From NCBI GenBank assembly GCA_037178625.1, contig CM074127.1, positions 248,001 through 312,000 of the forward strand: a stretch of 64,000 nucleotides of DNA. The letters run 5' to 3'. Under the pieces are notes generated by a model. That model had not been told where the DNA came from. It was given only the letters and a program-made list of their open reading frames with translations, and ran no database searches. Numbering within the stretch: the first letter of the stretch is position 1; each line of letters begins with the position of its first letter. Made by a program: the position numbers and the translations under genes. This DNA is from Skeletonema tropicum (lineage: Eukaryota > Bacillariophyta > Thalassiosirophyceae > Thalassiosirales > Thalassiosiraceae). This document shows, piece by piece, positions 1 through 11,284 of the stretch.

Positions 1-3000
1 CCCGGCGGCGATACTATACTAGCTCACAGACGGATTGCTCGCTCAGAAGCGATGCTACAACCTCGTATGGTAGCTGATCTGAGAGGTCCAGTGGGGGCTG
101 GCCAGCAATACCACTCGGAACCAAATCGTATCTATCGTCGTCAGTATGGACAAGATCCGCTTCTAGTGGCCCATTATACCCGGTGGCGATACTATACAAG
201 CTCATTGGTACTGCCCAGACGGATTGAGCCCTCAGAAGCGATGCTACAACCTCGTATGATAGCTGATCTGAGAGGTCCAGTGAGGGGCTGGCCGGCAATA
301 CCACTCTGAACCAAATCGTATCTATCGTCGTCAGTATGGACATGAGCCGCTTCTAGTGGCCCATTATACCCGGCGGCGACACTATACAAGCACATTGGTA
401 CTGCCCAGACAGATTGCGCCCTCAGAAGCGATGCTACAACCTCGTATGGTAGCTGATCTGAGAGGTCCAGTGGGGGGCTGGCCGGCAATACCACTCTGAA
501 CCAAATCGTATCTATCGTCGTCAGTATGGACATGAGCCGCTTCTAGTGGCCCATTATACCCGGCGGCGACACTATGCAAGCACATTGGTACTGCCCAGAC
601 GGATTGCGCCCTCAGAAGCGATGCTACAACCTCGTATGGTAGCTGATCTGAGAGGTCCAGTGGGGGCTGGCCAGCAATACCACTCGGAACCAAATCGTAT
701 CTATCGTCGTCAGTATGGACAAGATCCGCTTCTAGTGGCCCATTATACCCGGTGGCGATACTATACAAGCACAATGGTACTGCCCAGACGGATTGCGCCC
801 TCAGAAGCGATGCTACAACCTCGTATGATAGCTGATCTGAGAGGTCCAGTGAGGGGCTGGCCGGCAATACCACTCTGAACCAAATCGTATCTATCGTCGT
901 CAGTATGGACATGAGCCGCTTCTAGTGGCCCATTATACCCGGCGGCGACACTATACAAGCACATTGGTACTGCCCAGACGGATTGCGCCCTCAGAAGCGA
1001 TGCTACAACCTCGTATGGTAGCTGATCTGAGAGGTCCAGTGAGGGGCTGGCCGGCAATACCACTCTGAACCAAATCGTATCTATCGTCGTCAGTATGGAC
1101 ATGAGCCGCTTCTAGTGGCCCATTATACCTGCCTGCGATACTATACAAGCACATTGGTACTGCCCAGACGGATTGCGCCCTCAGAAGCGATGCTACAACC
1201 TCGTATGGTAGCTGATCTGAGAGGTCCAGTGGGGGGCTGGCCGCCAATACCACTCGGAACCAAATCGTATCTATCGTCGTCAGTATGGACATGAGCCGCT
1301 CTAGTGGCCCATTATACCTGGCGGCGATACTATACAAGCTCATTGGTACTGCCCAGACGGATTGCTCGCTCAGAAGCGATGCTACAACCTCGTATGGTAG
1401 CTGATCTGAGAGGTCCAATGGGGGCTGGCCAGCAATACCACTCTGAACCAAATCGTATCTATCGTCGTCAGTATGGACATGAGCCGCTTCTAGTGGCCCA
1501 TTATACCCGGCGGCGACACTATGCAAGCACAATGGTACTGCCCAGACGGATTGCGCCCTCAGAAGCGATGCTACAACCTCGTATGGTAGCTGATCTGAGA
1601 GGTCCAGTGGGGGGCTGGCCGCCAATACCACTCGGAACCAAATCGTATCTATCGTCGTCAGTATGGACATGAGCCGCTCTAGTGGCCCATTATACCCGGC
1701 GGCGATACTATACAAGCTCATTGGTACTGCCCAGACGGATTGCTCGCTCAGAAGCGATGCTACAACCTCGTATGGTAGCTGATCTGAGAGGTCCAGTGAG
1801 GGGCTGGCCAGCAATACCACTCGGAACCAAATCGTATCTATCGTCGTCAGTATGGACAAGAGCCACTTCCGGATTGCTCGCTCAGAAGCGATGCTACAAC
1901 CTCGTATGGTAGCTGATCTGAGAGGTCCAGTGGGGGCTGGCCGGCAATACCACTCGGAACCAAATCTTATCTATCGTCGTCAGTATGGACAAGAGCCACT
2001 TCTAGTGGCCCATTATACCCGGTGGCGATACTATACAAGCACAATGGTACTGCCCAGACGGATTGCGCCCTCAGAAGCGATGCTACAACCTCGTATGATA
2101 GCTGATCTGAGAGGTCCAGTGAGGGGCTGGCCGGCAATACCACTCTGAACCAAATCGTATCTATCGTCGTCAGTATGGACATGAGCCGCTTCTAGTGGCC
2201 CATTATACCCGGCGGCGACACTATACAAGCACATTGGTACTGCCCAGACGGATTGCGCCCTCAGAAGCGATGCTACAACCTCGTATGGTAGCTGATCTGA
2301 GAGGTCCAGTGAGGGGCTGGCCGGCAATACCACTCTGAACCAAATCGTATCTATCGTCGTCAGTATGGACAAGATCCGCTTCTAGTGGCCCATTATACCT
2401 GCCTGCGATACTATACAAGCACATTGGTACTGCCCAGACGGATTGCGCCCTCAGAAGCGATGCTACAACCTCGTATGGTAGCTGATCTGAGAGGTCCAGT
2501 GGGGGGCTGGCCGCCAATACCACTCGGAACCAAATCGTATCTATCGTCGTCAGTATGGACATGAGCCGCTCTAGTGGCCCATTATACCTGGCGGCGATAC
2601 TATACAAGCTCATTGGTACTGCCCAGACGGATTGCTCGCTCAGAAGCGATGCTACAACCTCGTATGGTAGCTGATCTGAGAGGTCCAATGGGGGCTGGCC
2701 AGCAATACCACTCTGAACCAAATCGTATCTATCGTCGTCAGTATGGACATGAGCCGCTTCTAGTGGCCCATTATACCCGGCGGCGACACTATGCAAGCAC
2801 AATGGTACTGCCCAGACGGATTGCGCCCTCAGAAGCGATGCTACAACCTCGTATGGTAGCTGATCTGAGAGGTCCAGTGGGGGGCTGGCCGCCAATACCA
2901 CTCGGAACCAAATCGTATCTATCGTCGTCAGTATGGACATGAGCCGCTCTAGTGGCCCATTATACCCGGCGGCGATACTATACAAGCTCATTGGTACTGC

Positions 3001-5292
3001 CCAGACGGATTGCTCGCTCAGAAGCGATGCTACAACCTCGTATGGTAGCTGATCTGAGAGGTCCAGTGAGGGGCTGGCCAGCAATACCACTCGGAACCAA
3101 ATCGTATCTATCGTCGTCAGTATGGACAAGAGCCACTTCCGGATTGCTCGCTCAGAAGCGATGCTACAACCTCGTATGGTAGCTGATCTGAGAGGTCCAA
3201 TGGGGGCTGGCCAGCAATACCACTCTGAACCAAATCGTATCTATCGTCGTCAGTATGGACAAGAGCCACTTCTAGTGGCCCATTATACCCGGTGGCGATA
3301 CTATACAAGCACAATGGTACTGCCCAGACGGATTGCGCCCTCAGAAGCGATGCTACAACCTCGTATGATAGCTGATCTGAGAGGTCCAGTGAGGGGCTGG
3401 CCGGCAATACCACTCTGAACCAAATCGTATCTATCGTCGTCAGTATGGACATGAGCCGCTTCTAGTGGCCCATTATACCCGGCGGCGACACTATACAAGC
3501 ACATTGGTACTGCCCAGACGGATTGCGCCCTCAGAAGCGATGCTACAACCTCGTATGGTAGCTGATCTGAGAGGTCCAGTGAGGGGCTGGCCGGCGATAC
3601 CACTCTGAACCAAATCGTATCTATCGTCGTCAGTATGGACAAGATCCGCTTCTAGTGGCCCATTATACCTGCCTGCGATACTATACAAGCACAGTGGTAC
3701 TGCCCAGACGGATTGCGCCCTCAGAAGCGATGCTACAACCTCGTATGGTAGCTGATCTGAGAGGTCCAGTGGGGGGCTGGCCGCCAATACCACTCGGAAC
3801 CAAATCGTATCTATCGTCGTCAGTATGGACATGAGCCGCTCTAGTGGCCCATTATACCTGGCGGCGATACTATACAAGCTCATTGGTACTGCCCAGACGG
3901 ATTGCTCGCTCAGAAGCGATGCTACAACCTCGTATGGTAGCTGATCTGAGAGGTCCAATGGGGGCTGGCCGGCAATACCACTCTGAACCAAATCGTATCT
4001 ATCGTCGTCAGTATGGACATGAGCCGCTTCTAGTGGCCCATTATACCCGGCGGCGACACTATGCAAGCACAATGGTACTGCCCAGACGGATTGCGCCCTC
4101 AGAAGCGATGCTACAACCTCGTATGGTAGCTGATCTGAGAGGTCCAGTGGGGGGCTGGCCGCCAATACCACTCGGAACCAAATCGTATCTATCGTCGTCA
4201 GTATGGACATGAGCCGCTCTAGTGGCCCATTATACCCGGCGGCGATACTATACAAGCTCATTGGTACTGCCCAGACGGATTGCTCGCTCAGAAGCGATGC
4301 TACAACCTCGTATGGTAGCTGATCTGAGAGGTCCAGTGGGGGCTGGCCAGCAATACCACTCGGAACCAAATCGTATCTATCGTCGTCAGTATGGACAAGA
4401 GCCACTTCCGGATTGCTCGCTCAGAAGCGATGCTACAACCTCGTATGGTAGCTGATCTGAGAGGTCCAGCGGGGGCTGGCCAGCAATACCACTCGGAACC
4501 AAATCTTATCTATCGTCGTCAGTATGGACAAGAGCCACTTCTAGTGGCCCATTATACCCGGTGGCGATACTATACAAGCACAATGGTACTGCCCAGACGG
4601 ATTGCGCCCTCAGAAGCGATGCTACAACCTCGTATGATAGCTGATCTGAGAGGTCCAGTGAGGGGCTGGCCGGCAATACCACTCGGAACCAAATCGTATC
4701 TATCGTCGTCAGTATGGACATGAGCCGCTTCTAGTGGCCCATTATACCCGGCGGCGACACTATACAAGCACATTGGTACTGCCCAGACGGATTGCGCCCT
4801 CAGAAGCGATGCTACAACCTCGTATGGTAGCTGATCTGAGAGGTCCAGTGAGGGGCTGGCCGGCAATACCACTCTGAACCAAATCGTATCTATCGTCGTC
4901 AGTATGGACAAGATCCGCTTCTAGTGGCCCATTATACCTGCCTGCGATACTATACAAGCACATTGGTACTGCCCAGACGGATTGCGCCCTCAGAAGCGAT
5001 GCTACAACCTCGTATGGTAGCTGATCTGAGAGGTCCAGTGGGGGGCTGGCCGCCAATACCACTCGGAACCAAATCGTATCTATCGTCGTCAGTATGGACA
5101 TGAGCCGCTCTAGTGGCCCATTATACCTGGCGGCGATACTATACAAGCTCATTGGTACTGCCCAGACGGATTGCTCGCTCAGAAGCGATGCTACAACCTC
5201 GTATGGTAGCTGATCTGAGAGGTCCAATGGGGGCTGGCCAGCAATACCACTCTGAACCAAATCGTATCTATCGTCGTCAGTATGGACATGAG
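1..5292. repeat. Satellite array with higher-order repeat
   Basis: A tandem array of a 189-190 bp monomer (landmarks such as the block beginning cggcggcgacactatac recur at about 370, 560, 939) runs from the window edge to the insertion of a mobile element. Monomers differ by scattered SNPs. From about 590 onward the variants recur as a block: the deletion junction agccacttccggattgctcg is found at about 1861, 3131 and 4400, so the higher-order period is 1,269-1,270 bp. This equals seven monomers, one of which lost about 60-70 bp. Copies of the higher-order unit are almost identical, which implies recent homogenisation. Both strands are unusually free of stops, giving long repetitive ORFs (for example minus strand 951-1859, 2221-3129, 3491-4405). 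These ORFs are in different frames and only mirror the monomer. A centromeric, subtelomeric or heterochromatic satellite is likely; which one cannot be told from here. Confidence 0.95.
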
Positions 5293-7073
5293 TAGGGGGT
5301 GTTTTCATAACTTTCTGAATTTTTTATGCTACCAAAAAACATCGACCAAGTGATTATATGCATACCTAAGGGTATTAGAAGTGATTTATAGGAAGAATTA
5401 TGTTCATAGCACCACCATGGTCGAAATATCAATAGATTCAATTACAAGAAAATCACTCATCTGTCATTGGACTACACATCCTATGTTGGAATTATATATG
5501 GCTATTGTAGGAGGATACCAACCGGTTATGAAAATAATGGCGTCATCCATCATCAGATCTCTTTTAACCAAAAATGGCTCTAACCATGGTATCTTTGCCC
5601 CTATATCGTCGCTTACCACAGATAATACTCATCTCATGATGTAAAGTATATGCGGAACTCATGTACCAATGTATATGCAATGATATTTGATAAAATTTTG
5701 GGCTATTCATTCGTGTTCCTGCACTGTAATCATGTATAATGAGCTGGCAAGTGGCCACAATATCATGTCATCACCATGAAGATGGAGCATATCATCCCCC
5801 TTGAGACGTAATACACCCAATTCAGCACACAACCTCTTTCTATTGATATATAAGGGGGATTCGCAAAGGCTGGAGTGCCCGTTCTGGTCTTCATAGCAGT
5901 GATATATTCCGTGAGCGAAGCATGACATCCGAATCGACTCTCATGAATTTTCGCTCGTATATTCTGCAATAGCATGACGGGATGATTATCAATAACGAAT
6001 AGAACGGCAACTACTCTCGACGTATATATATAGGCATTGTTTGCGCGGATCTATGTCACACGTATTGATTGTCCCTTTTAATATTTGCAAATTTAGGTGT
6101 CAAATTTAGCTCTCCAAAATAATCGAATTTTTGTGTTATGGGGCTATGTCTCTTACATCATCGACTACACACCATAAGAAACTGCTTCACATCACTTCAT
6201 ATAACCTATAGAAGGATGTCATGTGGTGGAATGAGGTTGAGTTATCCGTAACAATCCCAAAGTTCACGGATCTGTCAGCATGCGTTAAGTTCTCATCTGC
6301 GCTAGTGGAGAGGGTAGGATTGCGTATATCTCCTCCCATTCTGATAGAACAACAATGTAAAGACATCCTCCTCTAGCCATGGTATATACAAAGCTGTTTT
6401 GGGCATTGAGATCCGATGGATGTAGTTCGTGCCTGAGAAACGAAAAATGCCGCACGAAAATTGATGGATTTTTATGATTGCGCCCGTAATGTATAAAGAG
6501 CTGATGCCATGGTAATCATCAATTTCGTCCATTACCAACTGAACCAGACACCCACCATAGCCAATACTATCAGTAGATGCGGCTCATTTGGGTATTATAC
6601 GCCCCTCTTCACTAGATTGTCGCATAATGCACGTTTTGGGCAATTCTTTGTGGAATAAATTCGTGAAAGATACTCCAATATCATGTCCGCTCTATGCAAT
6701 ATCATCCACAAACCGCAGAACAACCGACGTATATAGCCTAAAGGAGGTGGATGATGTGAAGTTGATTGCTTTGCGCATAACTTATGTTCCAATAATTGTA
6801 TTCTTCTCCCGAAATGTGGTGCCGACCGACCGATCTCGACACGTGCCTGGAGTGTTATTTATTGAGTTCTGGGGCGATTCTGAATCCAGCAACGGACAGC
6901 ACCGTTGTAAGCAACCTATAGAGGGGATCCGATCAGTTTAACAAGGGAGCGGTGGCGGTCGTATTGGTGCTAGAGGACGATCATTCCGGGCAGCACAATT
7001 TTCATCATGGTGATGGTTGTTCTGGTCTAAAATTTCTCGTCCGTTCGGGGAATTTTCGAAAATCGGCCACCGC

Positions 7074-7106
7074 AGTGACATCCCACAGTGTATTTGGGAT
7101 GTCACT
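7074..7106. repeat. Perfect 12 bp-stem hairpin inside the transposon
   Basis: agtgacatccca (7074-7085) and its exact complement (7095-7106) are separated by 9 bp. A 12 bp palindrome attttcgaaaat lies just upstream at 7052-7063. Such subterminal palindromes may be transposase-binding or foldback structures; the function is not known. Confidence 0.7.
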
Positions 7107-7265
7107 ACGGTCTGGTTTTCTTTTGAAACGCTAGTATAATTCAATGCTTCTTGACCACAACACCAGCAGGATTAATCCCGATGAGCTAGCCATCGACAAC
7201 TTTGTCGAATGAAATGGAGTTTCGGTCTGTCTGTACACCTTCGAAACATCTCCGGTAATAAAATG

Positions 7266-7283
7266 TACGTAGGAATAAGTACT
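7266..7283 (+). repeat. TACGTAGGAAT motif copy inside the transposon
   Basis: Reads tacgtaggaataagtact, about 45 bp inside the right end of the 2 kb element. It is one of about 14 interspersed copies of the motif in this window. Confidence 0.7.
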
Positions 7284-7327
7284 AACTTTTAACCTTTTTC
7301 TATCCCTTTTTATGAAAACACCCCCTA

Positions 7328-7580
7328 ACATGAGCCGCTTCTAGTGGCCCAATACCTGGCGGCGATACTATACAAGCACATTGGTACTGCCCAGACGGAT
7401 TGCGCCCTCAGAAGCGATGCTACAACCTCGTATGGTAGCTGATCTGAGAGGTCACGATCTCGATTGTGCTGGTCGGCAGCACCACATTCTATCAAATCGA
7501 ACCTATCGTCGTTAATATGTGCATGAGCCGCTTCTAGTGGCCCATTATACTCGGTGTCGATGCAGTACATGTTTTTTAGG
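7328..7580. repeat. Right end of the satellite, diverging monomers
   Basis: After the transposon the interrupted monomer resumes (acatgagccgcttctagtgg) and one more partial monomer follows. Up to about 7450 it is close to the array consensus. From there to about 7580 it carries many substitutions and small insertions while keeping blocks such as tatcgtcgt and gagccgcttctagtggccca. Divergence rising toward the edge is typical of a satellite boundary, where unequal exchange no longer homogenises copies. Confidence 0.85.
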
Positions 7581-7698
7581 TCATCTGTTTTTGCCGAGAT
7601 AGGCAAGGTCCTTGTGCTGACTTGAAAACTTGATCCAATTAGCTGGCAGGGCTACATATGAGCACCATATCGTTTCAAACGTTGTCACCACCATGTAG

Positions 7699-7850
7699 CA
7701 ATGAGCCGGCTTTAGAGTACCCCATCATTCTATGTGACAATTGGATGAAACACGAATACTGCCTAGATGGATTATGATAGAAGAAGCGAACATACGATTT
7801 TGTGAATGGCATGATGAGTTCCACTTGGGCCGACCGACAGCTACAGCACA
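7699..7850. repeat. Relic satellite monomer
   Basis: A strongly decayed monomer can still be followed by ordered short matches: atgagccggctttagagtac for atgagccgcttctagtggc, then tactgcctagatggatta for tactgcccagacggattg, then gaagcga, then gggccgaccgacagctacagca for gggctggccagcaatacca. The order and spacing match the monomer, so this is an old array member beyond the present edge. Confidence 0.55.
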
Positions 7851-7894
7851 TTAAACTAAGTATGACTTAGTTGACTTCTGTTATTATTAAGTAC

Positions 7895-8295
7895 AGCCGG
7901 CGATCTGTAGTGTTAGCCTATCCAGCAGGTTAGTTCTCTTCGAATATTGGTGGTCTGATAAAAGTGAGCACAGTTTTGAAATCCTCTCGGTGAGCTGAGT
8001 TCAAATCTGCTCTGTACCAGAGGTAGTTTTGGAATCATGGTGAATGAATGTGTGATAAGGAGCCAAAGACCCAAGGAAACTGGACGAGGGGACCCTTTTT
8101 GGGGATAACCCTAAAGTCAAGCTAGAAGTTGGCCTAACAAAAAAATTTTATAAAAAATTAGATACAACACGGATTCAAACTCAGCTCACCGAGAGCAGCA
8201 TTTTAAGCACCTTTACAGGGTAGGTTACCCCCATGGCAGAAGAGAACTAACAATTGGCGATTTATTGGATAGGGTAACACTACAGATCGCCAGCC
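7895..8295. mobile_element. Foldback element with tRNA-like arms
   Basis: The two ends are imperfect inverted copies: agccggcgatctgtagtgtt near 7895-7914, continuing to ggttagttctctt at about 7941, against the complement ending at 8295. The arms continue inward through a second shared block, ctctcggtgagctgagtt (about 7984-8001 and complement at about 8174-8191). In both arms that block looks like the variable arm of a class II tRNA (CTC-TCGGT-GAG) followed by a B-box-like agttcaaatct. In the left arm it is preceded by agttttgaaatcc, which resembles a Ser(UGA) anticodon arm. No arm folds as an intact tRNA. Either two head-to-head tRNA-derived SINE copies or a foldback transposon would explain this. 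No clear target duplication was found. Confidence 0.55.
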
Positions 8296-9893
8296 AATAA
8301 CATATACTCCTACTTTTCTTCCTATACTTTTTGTTAAATTCGTCACTTTGGTTGTTGGTGTCTACATCACAATCTAGGTCTCTTTTTCGGGAGCTGATCC
8401 TCAGCCATCCACTTGAAGTTGGGAAAGCAGAAACTGTCTTTTACATCACTGTGACTTTTACTGATGAAAGGCCTTTCCCTTCTAGAAATCTGAAGAATGT
8501 GAATGCCGCTCTGTCTTCTCTTTCTCTCTTTCTTTCAAGTATACCCCAGCCCTATTTTTCCGTTGAAAATTCAACCGTCAGCAATCGGCTGGATCTTGTG
8601 TGTCTATGAATCGTTGAATCTTGTCCACAGCGTAGGCACTACAGACTGCCACCATCCAATGCTGTTGGCATGCAGTTGAGCTGGGCAAGGCTTTGTGATG
8701 GCAAGAGTTCCGACAGATGTCACTGTGTGCGAGAGAGCCAGGGACGCTGCACGACAAATGTTCACCCACGGGAACCGTTCACCCCAGCTCCCTGATCATC
8801 TTGCCTACTAGACTCAAAAACATCGTCCTTTCCTACTCTGTCGCCACCAACACCACTGCCCTCGCCTCTTCTGCCACAACCCAGCTTTGTCCTCCACTGC
8901 AACACACCGCACTCCATGGCATCTAAATCATCATTATTATTGTCGGCCTCCTCTGCATCATCTTCCATGTCATCTTCATTTGGACTGCCTCCAATCGGAG
9001 TTCTCATCACCGACATCACCACCATGGTGGAATAACACAAACCAACAATGACATCTAACAACAAGTCAACATCTAATGATGTGTGGCAGCGAGCTGCTGT
9101 CTCTGCGCAATAGCAATAATTCTGGAACGAGATCAAAAACAAAATGGAGAGCGCAAAATACAATCCAATTGATGTTTAGGGGTAGAGGTTGTTGACTCTC
9201 CAGGAGCACAAAATTAAAATTAAGAAAGAATACAACAACAACATATATCAGCTGCTTCCATACATTATTTAACTTATTCCTCAGACTAGGTGTCTATAAT
9301 CTCCCGCTCCAGCTCCAGCACTTGTATCCAACATTCTAGCAATACCTCCTTCATGATTACTACCTTCTCCATCTTCCATCATGATTACTATCTTCTCCAT
9401 CTTCCATCTCCTGCTCCATCTCCTTCTCTGAAATCTCCACACTAGAGCGTTTCCTCCAAGCTGTAGTCACTTATGTTCATGTGAAGATGTCCTGGTGCCT
9501 CTGAGCTCTGAGTGCCAAGCGTCCCAACACGAGGACGAACTAGGTGGATTAATCTTTGTGCACAATGCAACTTCGCATATGCTGCAGGCATATCATACCT
9601 TCCGCTGATTATCAGTGCTGGAACATAATGCACCAGATGAACAGACATGCAAAGATTGGTTACAGCAAGCTACAAGTGACATTTGGCAAGAATTCTATGA
9701 TGAGAAGAATTAGTATATACAAACTTTTCAATAGCTACTTCGGTAGAGACACATCTATTTCCTTTTAGATGGAGAGTAAAAAGGTTTGTGTCGTGGCGCC
9801 TCCTTCTTCGTCTCAAGGGTTGGAAATGATAATATACTACCCATCTCTGTTGTGATGGCACGAATGCATTGATGATTGGAATGTTCAGTGTCA
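8296..9893. other. No supported gene
   Basis: About 1.6 kb without a convincing gene. The longest ORF (minus, 8762-9163, 133 codons) begins with a hydrophobic stretch that could be a signal peptide and then has an acidic Asp/Asn run, but nothing else supports it. A short imperfect direct repeat of tcatgattactaccttctccatcttccat occurs at about 9350-9410. Confidence 0.5.
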
Positions 9894-11038
9894 CTACGCC
9901 ACTTTACCACAACTGTCCACCTCGATTGACTGTTTATCTTTGAGCAATGCTGTGGCATCACACAATGTCGTGTGCTCACCATGTGTAATGGGTGATACAG
10001 CACCAATCTCACCATTGCATTCCATCTTCTGATTGACAGCACCATCCACCCTTGATGCCTTAACACGTTTCTTCCTCTTCCCCTTACTCGTCTCTTTCCG
10101 TACCTTCACTGTCTGTGTTGCTTCTTCAAGTGAACCATATTAAGCAACATAATGATAATGAGGGTGTTCGTTAAGCCAACGGATCAGAGTCTGAGCTGTT
10201 GTCTCTTTTGTTTCCTTATTCGTTTGAAATTCACCCATAAGAACAGATTCACGAAGCTTTCTTATTGTCCCTTCCTTCAATTTCTGGCCAGTTTTGAATT
10301 CTGCAAACTCTTGAATAGTACTGGGGTCTACATTGCTTTTGAGTAGGTTCTCAATATCATCAATGGTTTGTTTTTGAACATGACGTTTCTCTACTCTTTT
10401 CAACTCCATCTGTACAGGTGCATGTCCTGAATGATGAAAACAGTGGCCCCCATTCTGGCGGATGTAGTATTGCCTGGCATAAGGTCCGTCATGATCATAA
10501 AAGATGTTGAAGTACATTTTACATGTGGGCTGGTCCTTATCTTGCACCTTCGTGCTTGTGGTTGTTCTTTTGGTGGCCACTGATTTTTGGGCTCTTCTGC
10601 CACATTGGCACTGCAATCTTATCAAGGTGTGGGTTTTTCCTGCTTTGGTGTCCCTGTTCATGATATCATATCCTCCTTTCATACATTACTTATTGATCAT
10701 AGTGACAATTGATTCACTGTCTTTGTAGTTGCGACCAAACCATAGCCGTTTGTCTTCCTGCAACAAGGTGAATGAGTAGGAGAATGAGTTAGAATGGTTA
10801 CCAGAATAAGGTGAGACGTCGAAGGAGTATTTGCGCTACTTTTTTATCTTACCTTTCTACCACCCCCTACATTATAATATGCCGAGACCTCAGGAGGGAA
10901 GAATGTTGTGAGATCATGTTGCGTTGGCAACCATTGAGAATCTTCTCTACCAGGCTGCTCATGAAGATCTAGACAAAGACACGGGGTATCCCACTCTTCC
11001 CTGTCCTTCAAAGGCTTGTTAATGCATTCCAAGTCCAT
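9894..11038 (-). pseudogene. Broken FAR1/MULE-like zinc-finger transposase gene
   Basis: The minus strand reads from ATG at 11038 through 62 codons to a GT at about 10852 (AAG|GTAAGA), a short intron ending in ttgttgcag at about 10758, and a second exon that stays in one frame to about 9894. That frame is interrupted by two TAA codons, at about 10686-10688 (after M-I-N-K) and 10140-10142 (after H-Y-V-A). The stretch between the stops holds C-Q-C-G near its start, then T-C-K about 30 residues later, then G-G-H-C-F-H-H-S-G-H. This spacing recalls the WRKY-GCM1/FAR1-type zinc finger at the N-terminus of MULE transposases. No DDE catalytic domain follows. It is most likely the decayed 5' part of a transposase or a domesticated relative; family assignment is inference. 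Confidence 0.5.
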
Positions 11039-11272
11039 GTTCAGTATTACTAAATGACTTCATCAAATCCACCACCAAGAAAGTTTGCTCTAAGTTTGCT
11101 GCTTGTCTTCGTCATTGAAGGAGCCAGAAGCGTTTCCAGCCCGCCCGCCGGCTGTGCAAAGATGATGCCGTGTACATATTGTGACGTGGGGTTGTTGGTG
11201 GAGGACAAGATATAGGAATCTCAGCCTATAGCTGTCTTGCCTCCTTCACTCCATCAAGTGGATTTTTTTATG

Positions 11273-11284
11273 TACGTAGGAATC
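11273..11284 (+). repeat. TACGTAGGAAT motif copy
   Basis: Reads tacgtaggaatc in gene-free DNA about 235 bp upstream of the broken transposase-like gene. The second half of the consensus (TTAGTAC) is missing. Confidence 0.6.

Larger units (their letters stand above)
5293..7327. mobile_element. 2,035 bp TIR DNA transposon, non-autonomous
   Basis: The element interrupts a satellite monomer. Its ends are perfect 18 bp inverted repeats, TAGGGGGTGTTTTCATAA at 5293-5310 and its complement at 7310-7327. The 7 bp acatgag flanks it on both sides (5286-5292 and 7328-7334), as expected of a target-site duplication, since an uninterrupted monomer has this word once. If the last base is counted differently the duplication is 6 bp. 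No ORF inside exceeds 117 codons (6588-6941) and none resembles a transposase, so it is probably mobilised in trans. The terminus fits the loose hAT pattern YARNG, but hAT elements normally duplicate 8 bp, so the superfamily is left open. It carries a 12 bp-stem hairpin at 7074-7106 and one copy of the TACGTAGGAAT motif near its right end. Confidence 0.88.

Noticed and set aside
1..5308. Many 60-304 codon ORFs on both strands of the satellite
   Set aside because: They follow the 190 bp period through all frames and merely translate the monomer; nothing indicates a gene.
6588..6941. 117-codon ORF inside the 2 kb transposon as a transposase
   Set aside because: No recognisable catalytic or DNA-binding motif and too short.
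8762..9163. 133-codon minus-strand ORF with a signal-like start
   Set aside because: Isolated in a transposon-rich region, low complexity, no supporting motif; kept only as a remark.
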